Shown in pieces: positions 35,243 to 43,964 of a stretch of 64,000 bases of DNA. Position 1 is the first letter of the stretch, and the number at the start of each line of letters is the position of its first letter. The position numbers and the translations under genes are program-made. The notes beneath the pieces are model-generated. The model was not told the DNA's origin and did no database searches. It was given only the letters and a program-made list of their open reading frames with translations. Origin of the DNA: Collinsella sp. An7 (GTDB taxonomy: Bacteria > Actinomycetota > Coriobacteriia > Coriobacteriales > Coriobacteriaceae); the NCBI RefSeq assembly GCF_002159335.1, contig NZ_NFHP01000001.1, forward strand, positions 415,170 through 479,169, read 5' to 3'.

Positions 35243-35816
35243 CAAAGAGATCAAAAGCGAGCTCTATCACCGCATGATCGAGGTGGGCTGGCAGCTGTTG
35301 GTGGGCGAGGGCATCGCGGCGGTCCGCGTGGAGCGCGTCGCGCGGTCGGTGGGCATTGCCAAGGGCACGTTCTACAGCTTCTTTAGCTCCAAGGGCGACT
35401 TTGTGTATGCGATGCTCATGGAGAACCGCCAGCGCGGCGTGGACGAGCTCGAGCGTGCCCGCGCCCGTGCGGGCCGTGCGCTCACGCGCGCGGAGTTCGG
35501 CCAGTGGCTCGTCAGGGTGTGGGGGAGCGAGCGCAACATCTTTCGCATCTTTACCTACGACGAGTACGCGCGCCTGGTGCGGAGCTTCCCCGAGGGGCGG
35601 AGTCTTGCGCCCGCGGGGGACGGGGCCCTGGTGCGGTGGATCGCCACCGAGATCGTGGCGCTCGAGCACCCCGTCGACGTACGCGAGGTGGAGAACCTGA
35701 ACCGTGTGCTCGCGCTCACGCTCCTCAATCGGCGCCGGCTCCATCCCGAGGTACTGGAGCGCACGGTTGCCGCGCTGCAGGAGGATGTGCTCGACGCGCT
35801 CTTTGGCGAGGCGTAG
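35226..35816 (+). CDS. TetR-family transcriptional regulator
   Basis: The 196-residue protein has the N-terminal TetR helix-turn-helix (IAAVRVERVARSVGIAKGTFYSFFSSKGDFVYAML) and a variable ligand-binding domain. It probably represses the exporter gene that it overlaps, through the dyads at 33489-33557. The ATG at 35226 follows GGCGAGGAGG. Confidence 0.9.
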   Translation: MPAIFSKEIKSELYHRMIEVGWQLLVGEGIAAVRVERVARSVGIAKGTFYSFFSSKGDFVYAMLMENRQRGVDELERARARAGRALTRAEFGQWLVRVWGSERNIFRIFTYDEYARLVRSFPEGRSLAPAGDGALVRWIATEIVALEHPVDVREVENLNRVLALTLLNRRRLHPEVLERTVAALQEDVLDALFGEA

Positions 35817-35954
35817 GGCCAAGGCGGCTTGCCCCGGGCGCCCACGTGCAGGGTGCGTGTGCCGCAGGCGTCCACGCTCCTGTGCGCTTGGCGGGGTACG
35901 TTCGCTCGGCGTATGATAGCCCGGCACACGATATCAGAGAGAACGAGGGATCCC

Positions 35955-37178
35955 ATGCGCACCGACGACTTTGACTACAACCTGCCCGAGGAGCTGATTG
36001 CCCAGGCACCGGCCGAGCCGCGCGACTCCTGCCGCCTGCTCGTGCTGCACCGCGGCGAGCCCCTTGCCACCACGGGCGAGACCGTGCCGCTCGAGCACGG
36101 CGGCTCTGTGGAGCACCGGCACTTCTACGACATCATCGATTACATCGAGCCGGGCGACGTGCTCGTTATCAACAAGACGCGCGTCATGCCGGCGCGGCTT
36201 ATCGGCCGTAAGGCCGGCACGGGCGGCGTGGCCGAGACGCTTTTGCTCAAGCGTCGCGAGGACGTCGACGCGCTCGGGCACGTGTGGGAGTGCCTCGTCA
36301 ACCCGGGCAAGCGGCTCAAGCCCGGTGCGGTGATCGAGTACCGCGCCGGCGGCCCGCATGCGCCCGAGACCGCGCCGGTGGTGCTCACGGGCGAGGTCGT
36401 GGACTTTGTGCCCGAGAGCCGCGGCGGGCGCCTTGTGCGCTTTACGCCCGAGGGCACAGGCGCAGACGGCCGTCCTCGCACGCTCGACGAGGCGATCCAC
36501 GCGGCCGGTCACGTGCCGCTGCCGCCCTACATCACCGATTATCAGGGCGACCCGGAGAAGTACCAGACCGTTTACGCCATGAAGGAGGAGCACTCCGCGG
36601 CGGCGCCCACGGCGGGCCTGCATTTTACCCCGGAGCTCATGCGGCGTATCGAGGAGAAGGGCGCCCGCTTTGCCGCGGTCGAGCTCGAGGTGGGTATCGA
36701 CACGTTCCGTCTGGTGGAGGAGGACGACCCCACCCGGCACGTCATGCACACCGAGCGCTACCACGTGCCGGCCGAGGTCGTGGAGGCCGTGCACGAGGCC
36801 AAGCGTAACGGGCACCGCGTGATCGCGGTGGGCACGACGGCGGTGCGCTCGCTCGAGAGCGCCTTTGACCCCGATGCCCCTGCGGCCGAGCCCGCCATGG
36901 TGGCGCGGCGCTTTGAGGGGCGCGCCGACGGGGCCGACACGCTCGGTCGCGGCGACATCACGGTGCGCGAGAACGCCACGACCGATCTCTACCTCATGCC
37001 CGGCTCGACCTATCACGTGGTCGACGCCCTCATCACCAACTTCCACGTGCCGCGCTCCACGCTCATGATGCTCGTGTCGGCCTTTGCCACGCGCGGGCAG
37101 ATTATGGACGCCTACGCCGCGGCGGTGGAGGAGCGCTACCGCTTCTTCTCCTTTGGCGACGCGATGCTCATCGAGTAG
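35955..37178 (+). CDS. queA: S-adenosylmethionine:tRNA ribosyltransferase-isomerase QueA
   Basis: QueA transfers the ribosyl group of SAM to preQ1 in tRNA to form epoxyqueuosine, the substrate of QueH. The 407 residues start RTDDFDYNLPEELIAQAPAEPRD, the classic opening, and contain HSAAAPTAGLHFT and the late LITNFHVPRSTLMMLV block. A Gly/Asp-rich insertion near 335 (RFEGRADGADTLGRG) is present. The start follows ACGAGGGA. The long hairpin at 37186 begins 7 bp after the stop. Confidence 0.96.
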   Translation: MRTDDFDYNLPEELIAQAPAEPRDSCRLLVLHRGEPLATTGETVPLEHGGSVEHRHFYDIIDYIEPGDVLVINKTRVMPARLIGRKAGTGGVAETLLLKRREDVDALGHVWECLVNPGKRLKPGAVIEYRAGGPHAPETAPVVLTGEVVDFVPESRGGRLVRFTPEGTGADGRPRTLDEAIHAAGHVPLPPYITDYQGDPEKYQTVYAMKEEHSAAAPTAGLHFTPELMRRIEEKGARFAAVELEVGIDTFRLVEEDDPTRHVMHTERYHVPAEVVEAVHEAKRNGHRVIAVGTTAVRSLESAFDPDAPAAEPAMVARRFEGRADGADTLGRGDITVRENATTDLYLMPGSTYHVVDALITNFHVPRSTLMMLVSAFATRGQIMDAYAAAVEERYRFFSFGDAMLIE

Positions 37179-37185
37179 GTCAGAT

Positions 37186-37257
37186 GGGTCAGTTGGGGAC
37201 GTGTTCGTTCTGCACCATTCCAAAATGGTGCAGAACGAACACGTCCCCAACTGACCC
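37186..37257. repeat. 72-bp perfect hairpin (34-bp arms, 4-nt loop)
   Basis: Arms start GGGTCAGTTGGGGACGTGTT and pair perfectly over 34 bp around the loop CCAA. It probably ends the queA transcript. The TGGGGAC core and the outer GTCA match the layout of the elements at 2347 and 6242, so it appears to be a related REP-type family. Confidence 0.8.
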
Positions 37258-37412
37258 AACGCGAAGCCGCTCGCGGGTGCTTTTCGACCGCTCGCGGAGT
37301 GCGCAAAATCGTCCTCGCAATATGGTATAGGCCCCTGGCAACCCGGGAACAACAGGGGTGTCAAGGAAATCGTCGCTCCGGGATACAGCGACCGACCGAG
37401 GAGGTGAGTCCG

Positions 37413-37475
37413 ATGGGCACAGAAGATATAGCATCAGCCGCCGGGCTCGTCGCCTGCGGGACCGAGGTCGCGTAG
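37413..37475 (+). CDS. 20-residue small ORF with perfect Shine-Dalgarno
   Basis: ATG at 37413 is preceded by AGGAGGTGA (37399-37407), a full match to the 16S rRNA 3' end, with 5-nt spacing. The peptide (begins MGTEDIASAAG, contains one Cys, ends in Val-Ala) has no recognised family. The ribosome-binding site is the best in the window, arguing for translation; a leader peptide or signal peptide are possible roles. Confidence 0.45.
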   Translation: MGTEDIASAAGLVACGTEVA

Positions 37476-37627
37476 TTCTGGGGTTCGTGTAGGTGGCCCG
37501 ACGTCTCTCCCCGCGTGAGATGGGGATTCGACCGCAGACGTCGTCGCAGGGCAGCCAGGCGGTATGGATAGTCTTCGTCCCTTCGGTAGAGGAATCGAGG
37601 AGAGTCCACCCTAATAGATGAGATGCC

Positions 37628-37668
37628 GGGGAGGCGCCGCAACCGAGGCGGTGCCTCCCCCTTCGTTT
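37628..37668 (+). terminator. Intrinsic terminator of the candidate RNA
   Basis: GGGGAGGCGCCGC pairs with GCGGTGCCTCCCC (one G-T) around a 7-nt loop, followed by CTTCGTTT. Confidence 0.75.
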
Positions 37669-37746
37669 AGGGATGGGGCAAACGTCGAGCACGCCGCACA
37701 CGAACGCCTCTGTCCTCGGCATCATCGTATCCTGCTCCGGCATACC

Positions 37747-39489
37747 GACACGGGTTTTGCCAAGGCCGTCACCGACGTGGGCACGGGCGCTCTGAAGCAG
37801 CTTTCCGACACGCTCGACGACGGGCAGCTTGCAACCGTCGCTCGTGCCATGGAGTCCGCGCTCGACGGAAGCGCGCAGACTCTCTCGAGCACCGCCGGCA
37901 GCGTGCAGGCGGCGGGTGACCTCGTTGGGTCCGCCCAGCACCTGCTCAATGCGAGCTCCACGTCGCTTTCCGCCCTGACCGACACCGAGGGCGGCCTTGC
38001 CGCCGCCCTGCGCGACGGCGCCAACGGCGTGCGCGGGCTCGACGGCACGCTCAAGAACACCACCGCCTCCGTAAAGGGCGCGCTTGACGCCGGGGCTGCG
38101 AGCCTGGACGGCGTGAGCGATGCGATCGGCAGCGCCATGGAAACCGCTGGCGGGCACATCGAACGCTTGACGTCGGCCCTCACAACTGTTGACAGCACCA
38201 TCCAGCAGCGGCTCGACGCGCTGCGCACCGTCGCCGACAGCCTGAATGGCCAAGACACGCTCGTTAAACAGATGGAAAGCCGCTACCAGGTCGGCTCAGC
38301 CGGGTACACGAAGATCCACGAGGTCAGCCTGACCATCGACGGGCTCTCGGACCGCGTCGACCTTGCTATCAAAGAGCTCGAGAACCTCTCGGCAGGCATC
38401 GAGGGCACCGTCGGCGACCTTGAGCAGGGGCGCACCGATGCCGATAGTGCGCGCACTGAGCTCACCCAGATGGTCTCCGACGCGCAGGGCGCACTCACCA
38501 CCGCCGGCGACTCGCTCAACACCTCGCTCGACGGCTCGCTTGCAGACCTCGCCGGCACCTTGGAGGCTACCGCGACCGGTGCGGACGCCGCGCTTCAGGA
38601 CCTCGAGTAGACCGGTGCCGCCGTGGCCGCCGCCACCCAAGCGGCAAGCGGCAACCTGGACGGGATGCACGCCACACTCGGCCATACGGCTGAGGACCTC
38701 GAGAGCGCCGCGACGCGCATCAGCGAGCTGCAGGGCGAGCTGTCCGACGCCCTCGATTCGTCCGACATGGACCAGGTGCGCACGATTCTTCTGACCTCGC
38801 CGGCAGAGCTCGGCGCCTTTATGGCCGAGCCCGTGAGCATCGAGCGCCACGCGGTCTTCCCCGTCGAGAACAACGGATCCGCCATGGCACCCTTCTACAC
38901 GACGCTCGCCATCTGGATCGGCGGGGTGGTCCTCGCCGCGCTCATCAAGGCGACGCCGAGCGCACGGGCGCTGCAGGAGACGGGATGCACGGTGACGCAG
39001 GCCTACCTCGGGCGTCTGGCGCTCTTCTGCGGCACGGGTATCATCCAGGCGGCCATCATCTGCCTGGGTGACGTGGGCTATCTTGGCGTGCAGTGCGCAC
39101 ACCCGGGGCTCTTCTTGCTCGCGGGATGCGTTGCGTCCGTCGTCTTTATCAGCATCATCTTTGCGCTGACCTCGTCGTTTGGCGATATCGGCAAGGCGGT
39201 CGCCGTCGTTCTCATGGTCGTGCAGGTGGCCGGTGCCGGCGGAACGTTTCCCGCGCAGATGCTGCCTCCGGTCTTTCAGACGATCTACGCGTGGCCGCCC
39301 TTTGTGCACGCGGAGGGCGCCATGCGCGCGGCGCTCTTTGGCATCTACAACGGTGACTTCTGGATCCAACTGGCCATTCTCGCTGCCTATGCCGTGCCCG
39401 CAGTCGCACTCGGCCTGTTGCTGCGGCGCCCGACGGCGCACACCGTCAAGCGTTTTGAGGAGGCCCTCGAGTCGACGCATGTGATGTAG
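37747..39489 (+). pseudogene. YhgE/Pip-type membrane protein, 5'-truncated and with one in-frame stop
   Basis: One reading frame from about 37747 to 39489 encodes a long extracytoplasmic helical domain (repeats like SADGL/ADLAGTLEATA) and five C-terminal membrane segments of the YhgE/Pip, ABC-2-like family (ending LLRRPTAHTVKRFEEALES). The normal N-terminal membrane helix and first extracellular part are missing. A TAG at 38608-38610 interrupts the frame; the frame simply continues after it, with a possible GTG restart at 38623. The coding quality on both sides suggests recent inactivation. Confidence 0.75.
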
Positions 39490-39582
39490 GCGCAGGACAT
39501 GCGCAGGGCGGGGTCGCTGCACCTCGACCGGGTAGCCGCGTGCGGGCTGGAAGTCCGACAAGGCTAGCGGCGCGTCTGTAAA

Positions 39583-39626
39583 AAGCCGGCGCGGCCCGCC
39601 GCATATACGGTGGGCCGCGCCGGCTT
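39583..39626. terminator. Bidirectional terminator
   Basis: AAGCCGGCGCGGCCC and its perfect complement flank a 14-nt loop between the convergent YhgE remnant and coiled-coil gene; AAAA precedes and TTGT follows the stem. Confidence 0.8.
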
Positions 39627-39645
39627 GTACGGTATGCGGGTGCCG

Positions 39646-41217
39646 CTACAGCACAAAGACGAGCACGAGAATCAGCGCCACGACTACGATGATGCCCGCG
39701 ATGGCGGCACCAAAGCGCAGACGCGAGGCACGGGTCTGCTCGCGTACGTCGCTCTCGGCGGCGGCAAGACTTGCCACCTCGGCGGCCTGCTCCTCGCGCT
39801 CGGCGCGATCGGCCTCGAGGCGTGCCGCAATGGTCTCGGTGACCTCGGGGTGGGCGTGGATGTCCTCCGCCTCGTCAATGGCCTCCTGCGCGGCGGTCGC
39901 CTCATCCGCGGCGTCGCGCGCGGCCTGCTCCTGGGCGCGCTTCTCCTTCTCCTGGTCAGAGATCTGCCCTTTGAGCGCGCGCTGGCGCTCCTCGGCCTCC
40001 TCGCGGGCGGTCTGGTAGGCGTCGCGCGCGGCGTCTGCGGCCGTTGAGGCCTCGGTAAAGGTCGCCTTGGCGGCGTCGATGGGCTTCTGGCTCTCGGCCA
40101 CGGCGCGCTCCGCCTGGGCAAGGGCGTCCTCGAGCTCTTGCGTGATGCGCGGCAGGTCGGCCTCGGCGCGGCGCAGGGCGTCCGTCGCGTCGGCAATCTG
40201 GAGCTCGAGCTCCTGGGCACGTACGCTGTAGTTGGCGGAGTTGGCCGAGGGGTTGCGCTGCACCTCGGCAAACTCCTGACGGAGGCCGTCGAGCTGCGCC
40301 TTGGCGCTCTTGACCGCCTCCTGCGCCGCCTTTACGCCCTCCTCGCGCTCGGTCTTGGCCTGTTCGAAGTTGCGCTTGGCGTCGTCCACGCGGCGCTGCA
40401 GGCGCGTGCCCTGCTCGCGGGCGCTTGCCTCGGTTGCCTCGGCGGCGTCGAGGGCGGCCTTGAGGCGCTTCTCGGTCTGCGCGTCGGCGTCCTTCATCTG
40501 TTGGAGCTCGCCTTTAAGGCGCTCGATCTCGGCCTGGATGCGCTCCTGCTCGGCGGCGGCGAGCTTCTGGCTCTGCTCGGCGGCGGCGATGCGGGCGCGC
40601 TCCTCAGAGAGGATCTGCTGGTAGCGGGAGGCGATATCGTGCCGGTGTTCGAGCTCCGCCTCCTCGTCGGCGACGGTCTTCTCGAGCTTCTCGAGGTGCT
40701 CGCGCGCCTCGGCGTGCGCCTTGCGGGCGGCGTTCATGGCGCGGACGGCCCCGACGCCCTCCGAGAAGAAGGAGCCCACGGCGTTGGCGGCGCCGGCTGC
40801 CGCCTCGGCAACGTGGTGCTCGGGGGCGGCGGGGGTGCCGGACCCAGCTGCGCCTGCGGCCGGGCTCGCCGGTGCGCTCGCGGCGGGCTCGACGGGTGCC
40901 GTAGCTGCAGGGGCCGCGGGCGCGGCCGGAGTCTGGCGCGCGAGGAACGCGGGGATAGAGCCGCTTGTGCCCGGGTCGGCGTTTGCCGGCTGCTCGGGCT
41001 CCGCCGTCTCGGCGGTTGGAGCGGCTGCCCCTGCGGCTGCGGCAGGGGTTGCCTCGGCTTCATCCGCCGCGTCAGCTGTGCCTACACCCACGGCGGCCAG
41101 CTGTACCGCGTCCGCGCCTGCCGGGCTCTCAGCCACGTCGCTCGCCGCCTCCGGGGCAAACGCCCCGCCCTGCACCTCGGTCTCGGCCGCTACGGCCTCG
41201 TTCTCGCGCTCGTCCAT
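39646..41217 (-). CDS. Tail-anchored coiled-coil protein
   Basis: The 523-residue protein has an Ala/Pro-rich low-complexity N-terminus (1-150), a long coiled coil (~160-480, heptads rich in Ala, Glu, Gln, Lys) and a single C-terminal membrane helix (FGAAIAGIIVVVALILVLVFVL), so it is anchored with the bulk in the cytoplasm. I recognise no named family. A structural role at the membrane is possible. The ATG at 41217 follows GGAGG. Confidence 0.7.
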   Translation of the reverse strand: MDERENEAVAAETEVQGGAFAPEAASDVAESPAGADAVQLAAVGVGTADAADEAEATPAAAAGAAAPTAETAEPEQPANADPGTSGSIPAFLARQTPAAPAAPAATAPVEPAASAPASPAAGAAGSGTPAAPEHHVAEAAAGAANAVGSFFSEGVGAVRAMNAARKAHAEAREHLEKLEKTVADEEAELEHRHDIASRYQQILSEERARIAAAEQSQKLAAAEQERIQAEIERLKGELQQMKDADAQTEKRLKAALDAAEATEASAREQGTRLQRRVDDAKRNFEQAKTEREEGVKAAQEAVKSAKAQLDGLRQEFAEVQRNPSANSANYSVRAQELELQIADATDALRRAEADLPRITQELEDALAQAERAVAESQKPIDAAKATFTEASTAADAARDAYQTAREEAEERQRALKGQISDQEKEKRAQEQAARDAADEATAAQEAIDEAEDIHAHPEVTETIAARLEADRAEREEQAAEVASLAAAESDVREQTRASRLRFGAAIAGIIVVVALILVLVFVL

Positions 41218-41479
41218 CTCTATCCTCCATCACGCCCCACGGGGCGATCGCATATAACGTAGGTTCCATGATACTTGCTCGGGCGGACAAGCGGGGACAA
41301 AACGCCCGGCTGCGCATTGTCACAACGTATCGATTGCCCCTTGCATTGGAGTTGACTTCAACAGGTACGCTCGGTAAGCGGACCCGTGCGCTACCGTGGC
41401 GGCGGGCCCCATCCGCTCGCGCGGCCGGAGCACTCCGGCGCGGTGGGCGGGCCGGTTAACCGTAAGCAGGGGAGGTTTT

Positions 41480-42616
41480 ATGATCTACCGCGACTTCAAG
41501 GGGCTCAAGCTCTCGGCGCTCGGCCTGGGTGCGATGCGCCTGCCCGTCATCGACGGCGACGACGCCCAGATCGACGAGACGGCCACGCAGCAGATGGTCG
41601 ACTACGCCATGGAGCAGGGCATCAACTACTACGACACCGCCTGGGGCTACCATAACGGTAACTCCGAGCTGGCGCTTGGCCGCGCGCTCGCCAAGCACCC
41701 GCGCGAGAGCTTCTATCTGGCCACCAAGTTTCCGGGGTACGACCTCGCCAACATGGACAAGGTCGAGGAGATCTTTGAGCGCCAGCTCGAGAAGACCGGC
41801 GTGGACTACTTTGACTTCTACCTCATCCACAACGTGTGCGAGATGAACATCGACGAGTACCTCAACCCCGCGCACGGCATCATGGACTACCTGCTTGCGC
41901 AGAAGGAGGCCGGGCGCATTCGGCACCTCGGCTTCTCGGCGCATGGGGCGATTCCCGTGATGGAGCGCTTCCTCGAGGCGTACGGCGAGCACATGGAGTT
42001 CTGCCAGATTCAGCTCAACTGGCTCGACTGGGAGTTCCAGGACGCCAAGGGTAAGGTCGTGCTGCTCAAGAAGTGGAACCTCCCCGTGTGGGTCATGGAG
42101 CCGGTGCGCGGCGGCAAGCTCGCCAACCTCTCGGACGACGCGGTGGCCAAGCTCACCGCGGCGCGCCCCGACGAGACGCCGGTGGCGTGGGCGTTTCGGT
42201 TTATCCAGGGGATCCCGGAGGTGGTGATGACGCTCTCCGGCATGTCCAACTTTGAGCAGCTCAAAGAAAACATCGCCACCTTTGCCGAAGACAAGCCGCT
42301 CTCCGAGGCGGAGCTTGCCACCCTCAAGGAGGTCGCCGACGCGATGGCCGCCGAGGGCACCGTGCCGTGCACCGCGTGCCATTACTGCACGAGCCACTGC
42401 CCCATGGGACTCGACATCCCGCAGCTGCTGGCCATGTACAACCAGTACAAGCTCACGGGCAAGGGCGACTTCATCTCGAGCATGATGATCTCCACGCTGC
42501 CCGATGACAAGAAGCCGAGTGCCTGCATCGGGTGCGGCAGCTGCGCGGCGGTGTGCCCGCAGCAGATCGACATCCCCGGCACGCTCGCGGAGTTTGCCGA
42601 GGCGCTCGGGCTGTAG
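41480..42616 (+). CDS. Aldo/keto reductase with C-terminal 4Fe-4S ferredoxin domain
   Basis: The 378-residue protein has an AKR barrel with the catalytic tetrad pattern (DTAWGYHNGNSE with Asp and Tyr, ATKFPGY with Lys, FYLIHNV with His). It is followed by two ferredoxin-like clusters (CTACHYCTSHCP and CIGCGSCAAVCP). This fused class is common in anaerobes and probably reduces carbonyls or unknown substrates with electrons from ferredoxin-type centres. The ATG at 41480 follows GGGGAGG. A paralogue is at 59889. Confidence 0.9.
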   Translation: MIYRDFKGLKLSALGLGAMRLPVIDGDDAQIDETATQQMVDYAMEQGINYYDTAWGYHNGNSELALGRALAKHPRESFYLATKFPGYDLANMDKVEEIFERQLEKTGVDYFDFYLIHNVCEMNIDEYLNPAHGIMDYLLAQKEAGRIRHLGFSAHGAIPVMERFLEAYGEHMEFCQIQLNWLDWEFQDAKGKVVLLKKWNLPVWVMEPVRGGKLANLSDDAVAKLTAARPDETPVAWAFRFIQGIPEVVMTLSGMSNFEQLKENIATFAEDKPLSEAELATLKEVADAMAAEGTVPCTACHYCTSHCPMGLDIPQLLAMYNQYKLTGKGDFISSMMISTLPDDKKPSACIGCGSCAAVCPQQIDIPGTLAEFAEALGL

Positions 42617-42663
42617 GGGCGTTTGCCGGTGGCAAGACGTTGGCTGCGTAACGGCAGGTTACG

Positions 42664-42698
42664 GGGCCCGCGGGCGACAGCGCTCGCGGGCCCTTGTT
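42664..42698. terminator. Terminator after aldo/keto reductase
   Basis: GGGCCCGCG and CGCGGGCCC form a 9-bp stem with a 12-nt loop, followed by TTGTTTT. Confidence 0.8.
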
Positions 42699-42712
42699 TT
42701 GCGGGGCGGATG

Positions 42713-43408
42713 TCAGCGCGCCTCGGAGTCGTCGGCGTTTTCGGCCTTTTCGGAACGCTCCACGATGTGGGCGAATCCAAGTATGCTGACAACGAGCAGC
42801 GCGGCAAGGATGATGATATCGGGCGTCAGATTGGGGCCCATCACGAGCAGAAATACCAGAATGAGGAGCCCCAGCATGAGGTTCGTCCAGAAGCGGTAAT
42901 GCCTAAAGTACGACCGCGCGGCACGGATGGCGAGTGACTCGGTCTCCTTCATGTGGTCGGTAACGTAGCAGCACAAATCGTTGGTTGTGCGGATACCCTT
43001 CTTGCGTTCCAGGCGGTAGAAGGGTATGGCAGTCGCAAAATAGACGCCCAAGAAAAATGCCCGGAGAATTGCGAGGAGGTCGCTCATAGCTGCATTTTGG
43101 TTGTAGGCCATCAACGCTAGGAGAAACACGGCAATCTGGGAGACAAAGCTCGCCGCCCAGAGCGAAACGAGCCGCCGGGCCTCCTCGTCGGCCTGCTCCA
43201 CGATGGCCGGGGCGTCGTCGCCAATGAGTGCGTCGACCGTGGTGCCAAAAATGCCGGCAATTGCCTTGAGGCTCTCGATGTCGGGGAGCGTGCGGTTGCG
43301 CTCCCAGTTGCTGATGGTCTGGCGGCTCACAAAGCAGGCCTGGGCAAGCTCGTCTTGCTTCATGCCCGCAGCCGCGCGGTGCTCCCTGATGCGCGACCCG
43401 ATGTCCAT
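42713..43408 (-). CDS. XRE-family helix-turn-helix regulator with membrane domain
   Basis: The 231-residue protein begins with an XRE HTH (KQDELAQACFVSRQTISNWERNRTLPDIESLKAIAGIFGTTVDALIG). It continues with about four hydrophobic segments (~100-120, 132-150, 185-202, 208-225), so it is a membrane-tethered DNA-binding protein. Such proteins are common in Firmicutes and Actinobacteria; targets are unknown. The ATG at 43408 follows GGGGAGGCG. Confidence 0.8.
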   Translation of the reverse strand: MDIGSRIREHRAAAGMKQDELAQACFVSRQTISNWERNRTLPDIESLKAIAGIFGTTVDALIGDDAPAIVEQADEEARRLVSLWAASFVSQIAVFLLALMAYNQNAAMSDLLAILRAFFLGVYFATAIPFYRLERKKGIRTTNDLCCYVTDHMKETESLAIRAARSYFRHYRFWTNLMLGLLILVFLLVMGPNLTPDIIILAALLVVSILGFAHIVERSEKAENADDSEAR

Positions 43409-43545
43409 GTCCGCCTCCCCGTATCTGCCCTGCACTCCGAGCATACCCGCCGCGCGCCTGGGGCGCAGTGGGATGTGCGTCAAAAGGCTTTGACATGGGC
43501 GATGGGGCGGGGTGATGAGGCGGCGCTCCCGTCCGTTGCGTAGGC

Positions 43546-43925
43546 GACGATCTGCGGCAACGGAGGAGGTTGGCCCTCGCGGTTGCCGCAGATCGTCATA
43601 TAAGTGGCCGAACCGACGGTCTTAGGTGACCGTTTGCGGCTCTCGTGTTGCTCCGCTTGCGGTACTGCCGCAGATGGTCAAAGTAGCGTTCTAAAACAGG
43701 TCGTTGGTTGACGAGCTGCAGCAGAACGGTGAACGCACCACGAGAACCTCTGCAGATCGTCAATCGGACGAGGTGATTCGGCCTCCCGTTTGACAACTTG
43801 CGGTGGTCTGCCGTGCCCCCACGATTGCTGCGCAGATCGTCAAAGTAACGATCCGAAACGGGTCGCCGATTGACGAGCTGCAGCAGAATGGAGGGCTCAC
43901 CCCGAGAACTGCTGCAGATCGTCAA
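43546..43925. repeat. Cluster 2 of ~56-nt dyad repeats (family A)
   Basis: Five units: 43546-43597 (perfect 16-bp arms GACGATCTGCGGCAAC), 43626-43681, 43708-43763, 43790-43843 and 43870-43925. Units open with TTGACGA-CTGC-like and close with GCAGATCGTCAA-like ends and can each form a hairpin. They match cluster 1 at 7640-8191. Part of the array is a 162-bp tandem duplication (units starting at 43669 and 43831, including the spacer). Confidence 0.85.
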
Positions 43926-43964
43926 TCGAGCGAGGCGCCTCAGCCTCGATGTCGGGCCGATGTT

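Larger units (their letters stand above)
37330..37668 (+). ncRNA. Candidate structured RNA of ~340 nt ending in an intrinsic terminator
   Basis: After an A/T-rich stretch with TATGGTATAGG (~37323), the sequence can form successive hairpins: CCCCTG/CAGGGG (37332-37356), GTCGCT/AGCGAC (~37372-37393), CGACGTCT/AGACGTCG enclosing CCCC/GGGG (~37499-37543), and GGA...TCC arms around 37564-37608. It ends with a strong GC hairpin at 37628-37660. A 20-codon ORF with a perfect Shine-Dalgarno lies inside. I cannot assign it to a known RNA class. An alternative is a leader of the decayed YhgE gene downstream. Confidence 0.4.

Noticed and set aside
37530..37560. tRNA T-arm (GGGATTCGACC)
   Set aside because: No matching acceptor, D-arm or anticodon arm around it; no tRNA was found anywhere in the window.
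37500..37625. RNase P RNA
   Set aside because: GAGGAGAGTCC and TAGATGAGATGCC resemble RNase P conserved regions but lie next to each other in the wrong order, and the ACAGAACCCGG-type 3' region is missing.
43546..43925. CRISPR array
   Set aside because: Same reason as for cluster 1; the units are hairpins of one family, not repeat-spacer units.
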